Source: Oscillibacter sp.
GTDB lineage: Bacteria > Bacillota > Clostridia > Oscillospirales > Oscillospiraceae
Assembly (NCBI GenBank): GCA_022796315.1
Contig: JAAWIL010000075.1
Coordinates: forward strand, 1-9,009
DNA: 9,009 bases
Direction: 5' to 3'
Under the pieces are notes generated by a model. The model was not told where the DNA came from. It saw only the letters and a program-made list of their open reading frames with translations, and ran no database searches. The first letter of the stretch is position 1, and the number at the start of each line of letters is the position of its first letter. This document shows, piece after piece, positions 1 to 5,511 of the stretch. A program made the position numbers and the translations under genes.

Positions 1-8
1 CTCTTGAA

Positions 9-65
9 ATCCGTCAGGATTCCTGCGAGTTTCTTCCTTGCCAGGCAAAAATTTTTCTTGCCAAT
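9..65 (-). repeat. Dispersed intergenic repeat, left copy
   Basis: Read on the minus strand, this stretch aligns without gaps to bases 8948-9004 on the plus strand: 45 of 57 positions match, including an unbroken 12-base block (9-20 against 8993-9004), itself an imperfectly spaced palindrome ATCC-N4-GGAT. It contains a small hairpin, TTGCC-A-GGCAA, at 38-48. Similarity continues more weakly, with small gaps, to about base 75. It looks like a REP-like element rather than an insertion sequence, because no transposase or target duplication is visible. Its open frame runs into the downstream hydro-lyase gene and makes a false 38-codon N-terminal extension possible. Confidence 0.75.
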
Positions 66-117
66 CTGCATACCGTCACCTATTGGTACAGCTTCTAAGC
101 CAAAGGGAGGATGTTCT

Positions 118-1410
118 ATGCACGCCATCGAAAAAATCCTGGCCAAAAACAGCGGGAAAACCCACGTTGTTTCCGGGGAAATCGTCACCGCCAAAATCGA
201 CTTCGCCGAAATCAACGACCTGTATCTGCAAACCATCTACTCCTTTTATGAAATGGGCGGAAAACGGGTCTGGGACCATACCCGGGCCGCCTTTGTCTTT
301 GACCACTACGCCCCGGCCCCCACCATCAAGAGCGCGGCGAATCAGCGGGAAATGCGTCAGTTCGCCCAGGACAACGGGCTGAAATTTCACTTTGACACCC
401 ACTGCGGCGTGTGCCACCAGGTCATGCCCGAGGCGGGGGTCATCTACCCCGGCATGATCGTGGTGGCCACCGACAGCCACACCACCACCCACGGCGCCTT
501 CGGCGCGCTGGGGACGGGGTGCGGCGCCACGGACATGGCCTGCATCCTCATGACCGGCGAGCTGTGGTTCCGGGTGCCTGAGATCATCGAGATCCGGCTG
601 GAGGGAGAGGCCCCGGCCGGGGTCTATCCCAAGGACGTGATCCTCCATGTGCTGGGGCAGATCAAAGCGGACGGCGCGGTCTACAAGGCCATCGACTTTA
701 CAGGGTCCTATGTGGACCAGCTGGACGTGGCCGGGCGGATGACCATTTGCAATATGGCGGTGGAGATGGGTGCGAAAACCGCTTATATGCAGCCCAACCG
801 GGCGGTTTTGGACTATGTGTCTTCCCGGGCGGTCCGCCCCTTCCAGGTGGAGACCACCGATCCGGATTTCTCTTACAGCGAACGCCACGTGTTCCGCGTC
901 TCCGACCTGGAGCCCCAGCTGGCCTGCCCCCACAGCGTGGACCATGTCCGCCCCCTGTCCCAGGTCACGGCGGAAGGAGAGATCCGGATCGACCAGGGGT
1001 ACATTGGAAGCTGCACCGGAGGCCGGACCGAGGACCTGGCCGAGGCCGCCCGCATCTTGCGGGGGAAGCACATCCCCCCTTACACCCGCCTGGTGGTGGT
1101 CCCGGCCTCAGCGGAGGTTATGAGAACCTGCATGGAGCGGGGCATCCTCCAGGATCTGATGGACGCGGGAGCCACCGTCGCCTCCCCCGGCTGCGGGGCC
1201 TGTCTGGGCGCCCACGAGGGGGTCCTCGCCCCCGGAGAGGTCTGCATTACCAGCACCAACCGCAATTTTCCGGGGCGGATGGGCTCCACGGGGGCTGATA
1301 TCTATCTGGCCAGCCCGGCTACGGTGGCGGCCAGCATCCTCAACGGAGCAATTACCGACCCCAGACAATACCATTCGCACGATTCACAAGATTTCAACCA
1401 GGAGGGCTGA
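118..1410 (+). CDS. 3-isopropylmalate dehydratase-type large subunit (LeuC/homoaconitase family hydro-lyase)
   Basis: This 430-residue protein is the iron-sulfur, catalytic subunit of a two-subunit aconitase-superfamily hydro-lyase, a family that interconverts hydroxy acids through an unsaturated intermediate in the cytoplasm. The three expected [4Fe-4S] cysteines are visible: C299 in GSCTGGR, and C359 and C362 in PGCGACLGAH. DSHTTTHGAFGALGTG (119-134) and the substrate-loop segment NRNFPGRMGS (381-390) are also present, and the length is typical. The ATG at 118 is chosen because AAAGGGAGG lies 7 bases upstream and matches the family N-terminus; an earlier in-frame ATG at base 4 lies in repeat DNA. 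The small subunit follows after 2 bases. The usual NDxTxP segment near the N-terminus is replaced by INDLYLQTIYSFYEMG, so the substrate need not be isopropylmalate. Dimethylmalate, citramalate, maleate/malate or homocitrate are alternatives. The family call is secure; the substrate is not. Confidence 0.93.
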   Translation: MHAIEKILAKNSGKTHVVSGEIVTAKIDFAEINDLYLQTIYSFYEMGGKRVWDHTRAAFVFDHYAPAPTIKSAANQREMRQFAQDNGLKFHFDTHCGVCHQVMPEAGVIYPGMIVVATDSHTTTHGAFGALGTGCGATDMACILMTGELWFRVPEIIEIRLEGEAPAGVYPKDVILHVLGQIKADGAVYKAIDFTGSYVDQLDVAGRMTICNMAVEMGAKTAYMQPNRAVLDYVSSRAVRPFQVETTDPDFSYSERHVFRVSDLEPQLACPHSVDHVRPLSQVTAEGEIRIDQGYIGSCTGGRTEDLAEAARILRGKHIPPYTRLVVVPASAEVMRTCMERGILQDLMDAGATVASPGCGACLGAHEGVLAPGEVCITSTNRNFPGRMGSTGADIYLASPATVAASILNGAITDPRQYHSHDSQDFNQEG

Positions 1411-1412
1411 CC

Positions 1413-1925
1413 ATGAAACAAATCTACTCCGGCCCAGTGACAATGGTGGGCGACAACATCGACACCGATCAGATTTTCCCCGGCCGTTTCCTGGAGCTGA
1501 CCGACCCCAAAGAGATCGGGGCCCGCTGCCTGTGCGGTGTGGACGAGGCCCTCGCTTCCCAATTCCCACCGGGAGGCATCCTGGTGGCGGGGCGCAACTT
1601 TGGCTGCGGCTCCTCCCGGGAGCATGCGCCCATTGCCCTTCTAAACATGGGAGCCTCGGCGGTACTGGCCGACTCCTTCGCCCGGATCTTCTACCGCAAC
1701 GCCATCAACCTGGGTCTCCCCGCCGTAACCTGCCCGGGGCTCCGGAACCGGGTTGCGCCGGGGGACCGGATCTCGGTGGACCTGGAAGCGGGTACGGTGA
1801 CCGTGGAGGCCACCGGGGAGGTTCTCCCCTGCGATCGGATGGGGCCCCAGGCCCAGCGGATTCTGGAGGCCGGGGGAATCAAACCGCTTATGCGCGAACG
1901 GGTAGAAGCCGGCGAAATCGGATAA
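1413..1925 (+). CDS. 3-isopropylmalate dehydratase-type small subunit (LeuD family)
   Basis: This 170-residue protein is the swivel-domain partner of the preceding large subunit; together they form the active hydro-lyase. Family hallmarks are DNIDTDQIFPGRFL (14-27), GRNFGCGSSREHAP (60-73) and SFARIFYRNAIN (88-99). The length is that of the short archaeal/clostridial LeuD class rather than the approximately 200-residue enterobacterial form. Its ribosome site AGGAGG overlaps the end of the large-subunit gene, and only 2 bases separate the TGA from this ATG, so the two are very likely translationally coupled. A strong terminator begins 5 bases after the stop, making this the last gene of its transcript. 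The substrate-loop region reads PGRFLELTDP, which differs from the PARYL-like sequence I recall for many isopropylmalate enzymes. That is a weak hint of different specificity. Confidence 0.92.
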   Translation: MKQIYSGPVTMVGDNIDTDQIFPGRFLELTDPKEIGARCLCGVDEALASQFPPGGILVAGRNFGCGSSREHAPIALLNMGASAVLADSFARIFYRNAINLGLPAVTCPGLRNRVAPGDRISVDLEAGTVTVEATGEVLPCDRMGPQAQRILEAGGIKPLMRERVEAGEIG

Positions 1926-1930
1926 ATGAG

Positions 1931-1966
1931 ACGGCCTGGTATCCTTGGATACCAGGCCGTTTTTTT
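1931..1966 (+). terminator. Intrinsic terminator of the hydro-lyase operon
   Basis: A perfect 12-bp stem (1931-1942 with 1949-1960, closing base pairs included) surrounds the loop CCTTGG and is followed at once by six T residues. It starts 5 bases after the small-subunit stop codon. On the minus strand the hairpin is not followed by a T run, so it should act mainly on rightward transcripts. It may still slow or stabilise the end of the convergent operon's mRNA, whose last stop codon lies 16 bases away. Confidence 0.93.
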
Positions 1967-1981
1967 CGGCTTCGCGCCGCA

Positions 1982-2563
1982 CTATCCCTCCCGTTCGGCC
2001 CCCAGCCGCTCCAGGGCCTGGGCGGCGATGGGGGGCAGGAGGTCATAGCGGAGAACCATCTGTTTCCGGTCCAGGCCCCGGGTCTCCTCGTCCACCGGAA
2101 TGTACGTCAAATCATTGTCTCCGTTCTTGTTCGGGGCAGCGGACAGAGCGCAGCTCCAAGCGGCCCTTTTCAGCGCCTCCTCCCGGGGCAGTTTCAGGAA
2201 TTGGGCCCGCTGGACAACCGCCCGCCGGACGGAGGAAACCGTCCCCGCCAGGCCGCAGAAAATGGCGGCAGGCCCAAGCAGGCGCAGGGCAAACGCCTCT
2301 TCATGGACCAGAAGCATCCAGAAAATCCCGCCTACCAAAACCAGCAGGAAGGGCAAACAGGCTTTTGCCAGCCGTTTCCCGGGGGACAGGGTTTCCTCCA
2401 GCCGGCGGCGGGCGCAGTCTTCGCAGACCGTCCAGTCACGGAAGCTCCCCAGGGCCTGCACCCGTTTTTCTCCGTTGTAATCCCGTACATGCAGGGTCTG
2501 GACCTCCAGGGCCCGGAAGGAATAGCCCTTCGGTTCCCCTGCGCATACCAGGCATCGCGTCAA
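1982..2563 (-). CDS. Unknown membrane protein with two CxxC pairs
   Basis: I do not recognise this 193-residue protein. The N-terminal part (1-60) has two CxxC knuckles, C4/C7 and C47/C50, which could form a small zinc ribbon. Two hydrophobic helices follow at about 66-86 and 93-112, then a charged C-terminal domain of about 80 residues that includes PNKNGDNDLTYIP (144-156). The frame has no suitable ATG; it starts at TTG (2561-2563), supported by AAAGGAGG placed 7 bases upstream. It lies 72 bases downstream of the transporter gene on the same strand and is probably the last gene of the malic-enzyme operon, with a GC-rich hairpin between. The position suggests a role tied to transport or membrane sensing, but no function can be assigned. 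Codon use looks like its neighbours, and the good ribosome site argues for a real gene. Confidence 0.8.
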   Translation of the reverse strand: MTRCLVCAGEPKGYSFRALEVQTLHVRDYNGEKRVQALGSFRDWTVCEDCARRRLEETLSPGKRLAKACLPFLLVLVGGIFWMLLVHEEAFALRLLGPAAIFCGLAGTVSSVRRAVVQRAQFLKLPREEALKRAAWSCALSAAPNKNGDNDLTYIPVDEETRGLDRKQMVLRYDLLPPIAAQALERLGAEREG

Positions 2564-2586
2564 AGGGATTCCTCCTTTCTTTGGAA

Positions 2587-2613
2587 AGAGGCGCCGCGGT
2601 TCGCGGCGCCTCT
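2587..2613 (-). terminator. GC-rich hairpin after the transporter gene (possible partial terminator or mRNA stabiliser)
   Basis: A perfect 12-bp inverted repeat (2587-2598 with 2602-2613) encloses a 3-base loop. On the minus strand it is followed only by TTTCC, a poor U tract, so full termination is doubtful. It sits between the transporter stop and the ribosome site of the unknown membrane protein. Partial read-through or protection of the upstream mRNA from 3' decay, giving less of the last gene, is the likely effect. Confidence 0.6.
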
Positions 2614-2635
2614 GAAACGATCCGGGGTGCGGCGG

Positions 2636-4015
2636 TTACAGCAGGCCGCCCATCAGCGACAGCATCAGGCTGCCAATGATGAGGATGATGGCGCCGCCCA
2701 GGCGGGAGGAAATCTGCGCGAAGGGCATCAGTTCCATCCGGTCCGCGGCGGACAGAACGGCCACGTCGCCGGTGCCGCCCATGTTGGCCATGCACAATCC
2801 GGCGGTGATGCTGGCCTCCACGGGGTAGAAGCCCACCAGCTTGCCCATCAGGCCCGCGCCGATCACAGCGCCCAGGCAGGTCAGCAGGCACAGCAGCAGA
2901 TAGGTCAGGCTGAAGGTGCTGATGACCACATCCAGGCTCAGGTAGCACAGGCCGATGCCCACCAGCAGCGCAGAGGTCAAGTTCTTCATGATGAACTGGA
3001 ACCACTGGTAACAGGCGATCTCAATGAACTCCGGCAGCAGATTGAAGATCTTGCAGACCGCCACGGCGATAATCATCCAGGCGTAGGCGTGAATGCTGAC
3101 CGAGGGAACCAGCTTGCCCCACACATGGGCGGCAATGTAGCCGAAGGCAAAGAAGGAGGTGGAGACCAGAAGGCCGATGCCCATGTTCGTCACGGTGATG
3201 TGGTCCCGCTTGGCTGCCATCTCGGGGCTGATCTCCAGCTCAGAGGCGTCGTTGGCGCCGGAGACCATCAGCGTGCCCTGTCCGTTCCACTTCCGGCTGA
3301 CCAGGACCTTCACCAGAATACCGGCCAAAACGATGGATGTGGCGTTTCCGATGGCCACCGCCGGGTTCATGATGGAGATGGCCTCCTCCGCCGTCATGGT
3401 GCCGGTGGACTCAAAGATCTTGCTCAGGGGCACCGCGCCGGCGCCCATGCCGCCGCCCATAATGGGCAGAGCGATCAGAAGCAGCGCCTTCGCCGCGCCG
3501 AAGCCGGTGACCACACCGCCCAGGGTAGCCAGGCCGAAGGCCACGATGATGCCGCCAAAGATGGCGGGGAAGTAGCGGGCGGCAGCCTTGACCAGCAGCT
3601 TCCGGTTCATGCCCAGGATGGAGCCGGTAATCAGGGCGGCGATGTAGAAGTCCAGGAACGCGCCGGTGGGCTTGAAGAAGGTCTCGATGTTCTTCATCAG
3701 GGTGGCGGTGTAGGTGACCCCGTCGGCATTGGGCTGGGTAAAGAGGTCAAAGATGCCGAAGAAATTCATATAGCGCAGGAAGCCCATTCCAAAAATGATC
3801 ACAATCGCGCCGCCGCCCAGGTAGGAACGGACGATGGGCAGCCGGTCGCCAATCTCCTGGAAGATGGTTCCGAAGACGATCATGAAGGCGAAGCACCCGG
3901 CCATGCCCGCCGGCAGAACCCCGATCATGGTGGAGATCAGAACGACCACGGAGAAGATGGCAAAGTAGTACCAGGGAAGGTTAAACAGTTTGTACACGTT
4001 TTTTTCGTTTAACAT
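2636..4015 (-). CDS. 2-hydroxycarboxylate transporter (CitS/CitP/MaeN family)
   Basis: This 459-residue inner-membrane carrier of the 2HCT family should move malate, citrate or a related 2-hydroxy acid, by cation symport or by exchange. Many hydrophobic segments are evident. Both re-entrant-loop motifs of the family are present: GGMG at 188-191 (followed by AGAVPLSKIF) and GGTG at 413-416 inside NMGGTGDVAVLSAADRM. The conserved substrate arginine is R438 in FAQISSRLGG. At the residue before the second GGxG the protein has Met (412), where I recall citrate-specific CitS having Arg; this favours malate or broad 2-hydroxy acid use. The ATG at 4013-4015 has AAAAGGAGG 7 bases upstream; an ATG 12 codons earlier lacks such a site. 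It lies 53 bases after malic enzyme, so uptake and catabolism are co-expressed. The family call is firm; the exact substrate is inferred. Confidence 0.95.
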   Translation of the reverse strand: MLNEKNVYKLFNLPWYYFAIFSVVVLISTMIGVLPAGMAGCFAFMIVFGTIFQEIGDRLPIVRSYLGGGAIVIIFGMGFLRYMNFFGIFDLFTQPNADGVTYTATLMKNIETFFKPTGAFLDFYIAALITGSILGMNRKLLVKAAARYFPAIFGGIIVAFGLATLGGVVTGFGAAKALLLIALPIMGGGMGAGAVPLSKIFESTGTMTAEEAISIMNPAVAIGNATSIVLAGILVKVLVSRKWNGQGTLMVSGANDASELEISPEMAAKRDHITVTNMGIGLLVSTSFFAFGYIAAHVWGKLVPSVSIHAYAWMIIAVAVCKIFNLLPEFIEIACYQWFQFIMKNLTSALLVGIGLCYLSLDVVISTFSLTYLLLCLLTCLGAVIGAGLMGKLVGFYPVEASITAGLCMANMGGTGDVAVLSAADRMELMPFAQISSRLGGAIILIIGSLMLSLMGGLL

Positions 4016-4068
4016 GACAATTCCTCCTTTTCTTATAAAACAAACACACACTGCGTATGAAATGGGGA

Positions 4069-5241
4069 TCAGATCCGGGCGACTCCCGTTTTTCTGGCCG
4101 CGTCAGCCACCGCCTGGGCCACGGTGGGGCCCACCCGCATGTCAAAGGCTTTGGGAATGATGTAGTCGGCGCTGAGCTCCTCGCTGGAAATCATACCGGC
4201 CAGGGCGTGGGCGGCCGCCATTTTCATCTCCTCGTTGATGTCGCTGGCCCGCACGTCGAAGGTGCCCCGGAAGACGCCGGGGAAGGCCAGCACGTTGTTG
4301 ATCTGGTTGGGATAGTCGCTGCGGCCGGTGGCGATCACAGCCGCGCCTCCGGCCTTGGCGTCGTCCGGGAAGATCTCGGGAGTGGGGTTGGCGCAGGCGA
4401 AGACGATGGCGTCCTTGTTCATGGTTTTGACCATCTCGGCGGTCACGGTACCGGGGGCCGAGACGCCGATAAACACATCCGCGCCCACCAGCATGTCGGC
4501 CAGGGAGCCGGCCTTCTTCTCCAGGTTGGTCTCCCGGGCCATCTCCTCCTTGATCCAGTTCAGGCCCTCCCGGCCCTGGTAGATGGCGCCCTTGCGGTCG
4601 CACATCACCACGTTCTTGAACCCGGCGGCAAGGAGCAGCTTGACAATGGAGATGGCGGCGGCGCCGGCGCCCGATGTGACGATCCGGACCTCCTCTTTGC
4701 TCTTTCCAACCACCTTCAAGGCGTTGAGCAGGCCGGCCAGGGTGATGATGGCGGTGCCGTGCTGGTCGTCATGGAAGATGGGAATGTCACACTTCTCCTT
4801 CAGCTTCCGCTCAATCTCGAAGCATCGGGGGGCGGCGATGTCCTCCAGGTTGATCCCGCCGAAGGAACCGGAGATGTTGTAGATCGTCTCCACGATCTCG
4901 TCCACATCCTTGGTCTTGAGGCACAGGGGGAAGGCGTCCACATCGCCGAAGGCTTTGAAAAGAACGCACTTGCCCTCCATCACCGGCATACCGGCCTCGG
5001 GGCCGATGTCGCCCAGACCCAGGACGGCGGTCCCGTCGGTAATGACGGCGCAAAGATTATGCCGCCGGGTGAGCTCATAGCTCATGTTCACGTCCTTCTG
5101 GATCTCCAGGCAGGGCTGCGCCACGCCGGGCGTATAGGCCAGGGAAAGATCCTCCTTGGTCTCCACGGGAACCGTGGCCACCACTTTGACCTTGCCCCTC
5201 CATTCCTTGTGCAGGCGCAGAGATTCCTTTGCGTAATCCAT
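4069..5241 (-). CDS. Malic enzyme (NAD(P)-dependent, decarboxylating)
   Basis: This 390-residue cytoplasmic enzyme is expected to convert L-malate to pyruvate and CO2 with reduction of NAD(P)+. It is the short bacterial/archaeal type, and the length is typical. Visible landmarks are LAYTPGVAQPC (34-44) with the catalytic tyrosine Y36, VMEGKCVLFK (87-96) with the general-base lysine, the metal-binding segment NLEDIAAPRC (131-140), FHDDQHGTA (156-164), the Rossmann loop SGAGAAA (190-196), and ANPTPEI followed by GRSDYPNQINNVLAFPG (306-322). Cofactor choice is not settled by sequence alone. The ATG has TAGGAGGT 5 bases upstream. It is the first gene of a leftward operon with the 2-hydroxycarboxylate carrier, which strongly implies malate fermentation or use as its role. 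The 270-bp region upstream separates it from the divergent sensor kinase and carries its probable promoter and operator. Confidence 0.97.
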   Translation of the reverse strand: MDYAKESLRLHKEWRGKVKVVATVPVETKEDLSLAYTPGVAQPCLEIQKDVNMSYELTRRHNLCAVITDGTAVLGLGDIGPEAGMPVMEGKCVLFKAFGDVDAFPLCLKTKDVDEIVETIYNISGSFGGINLEDIAAPRCFEIERKLKEKCDIPIFHDDQHGTAIITLAGLLNALKVVGKSKEEVRIVTSGAGAAAISIVKLLLAAGFKNVVMCDRKGAIYQGREGLNWIKEEMARETNLEKKAGSLADMLVGADVFIGVSAPGTVTAEMVKTMNKDAIVFACANPTPEIFPDDAKAGGAAVIATGRSDYPNQINNVLAFPGVFRGTFDVRASDINEEMKMAAAHALAGMISSEELSADYIIPKAFDMRVGPTVAQAVADAARKTGVARI

Positions 5242-5286
5242 GTTGTACCTCCTACTTTCTTTACCAAATACGCTGGGAAATCACAC

Positions 5287-5317
5287 AAAAAAGCGGAGTC
5301 CTTCCGGGCCGTTTTTT
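5287..5317 (-). promoter_or_regulatory. Possible leader hairpin of the malic-enzyme mRNA
   Basis: Read on the minus strand, A6-CGG (5317-5309) can pair with CCGC-T6 (5296-5287), with one bulged base around a 12-base loop; a competing inner CGGA/TCCG stem ends right at the T run. It lies between the candidate start of transcription (about 5320) and the malic-enzyme ribosome site. It resembles a weak attenuator or terminator in the 5' leader. The GC part of the stem is short, so this is tentative. Confidence 0.35.
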
Positions 5318-5326
5318 GTCCTTCCT

Positions 5327-5332
5327 ACTATA
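5327..5332 (-). promoter_or_regulatory. Candidate -10 element for the malic-enzyme operon
   Basis: The minus strand reads TATAGT here, about 86 bases upstream of the malic-enzyme ATG. No good -35 hexamer lies 16-18 bases upstream; a C-rich stretch is found instead. A -10 box without a -35 box is typical of promoters that need an activator, which suits a locus with its own response regulator and a palindrome centred near -47. Confidence 0.45.
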
Positions 5333-5354
5333 AGAGATTTTGGGAAGGGGGAAC

Positions 5355-5379
5355 ACCCTTTGGAAACTATCCAAAGGGT
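5355..5379. promoter_or_regulatory. Perfect 10-bp inverted repeat in the divergent control region (candidate operator)
   Basis: The arms 5355-5364 (ACCCTTTGGA) and 5370-5379 (TCCAAAGGGT) are exact reverse complements around the loop AACTA. On the plus strand the right arm runs into TTTT, so a terminator-like reading is possible, but no plus-strand gene ends here. Its placement just upstream of the candidate -10 of the malic-enzyme operon, and about 85 bases from the kinase promoter, fits a binding site for the neighbouring CitB-type regulator or a catabolite regulator. The binding protein is inferred. Confidence 0.6.
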
Positions 5380-5450
5380 TTTATAAGTAAAGAAAACCAA
5401 TTTCTCCGGTCAGCCCCTGCCGGTTTCCGTCATTTCCTCTAGGAACGATG

Positions 5451-5479
5451 TTGAAAAACCGAATCGAAAATGCTAAAAT
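5451..5479 (+). promoter_or_regulatory. Housekeeping-type promoter for the sensor kinase operon
   Basis: TTGAAA (5451-5456) and TAAAAT (5474-5479) are separated by exactly 17 bases, and TG at 5471-5472 makes an extended -10. Transcription should start near 5486, which leaves a short leader of about 25 bases containing GGGAGGTG (5498-5505) before the kinase ATG at 5512. This placement rules out the earlier in-frame ATG at 5470, which would lie inside the promoter. Confidence 0.75.
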
Positions 5480-5511
5480 CAGATCATGGTGATGTTCGGG
5501 AGGTGCCTGCG

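Noticed and set aside
4..117. An N-terminal extension of the hydro-lyase large subunit from the ATG at base 4
   Set aside because: These 38 codons are dispersed-repeat and leader DNA; the right-hand repeat copy gives a similar peptide in an unrelated setting. The good ribosome site precedes the ATG at 118.
76..1071. A 331-codon open frame on the minus strand
   Set aside because: It is antisense to the well-supported hydro-lyase large subunit and has the composition of a shadow frame.
1532..4012. An 826-codon open frame on the plus strand
   Set aside because: It overlaps the small hydro-lyase subunit in another frame and lies antisense to the transporter and unknown membrane protein. Its translation is low-complexity (Gly, Gln, His, Asp, Ala rich), typical of a shadow frame in GC-rich DNA.
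5355..5382. Reading the palindrome plus TTTT as an intrinsic terminator
   Set aside because: No plus-strand gene ends upstream of it, since malic enzyme reads away on the other strand, and the T run is only four bases. An operator is a better fit.
4057..5442. A 461-codon open frame on the plus strand
   Set aside because: It is antisense to malic enzyme and runs through the control region into the palindrome; no ribosome site and no domain are seen.
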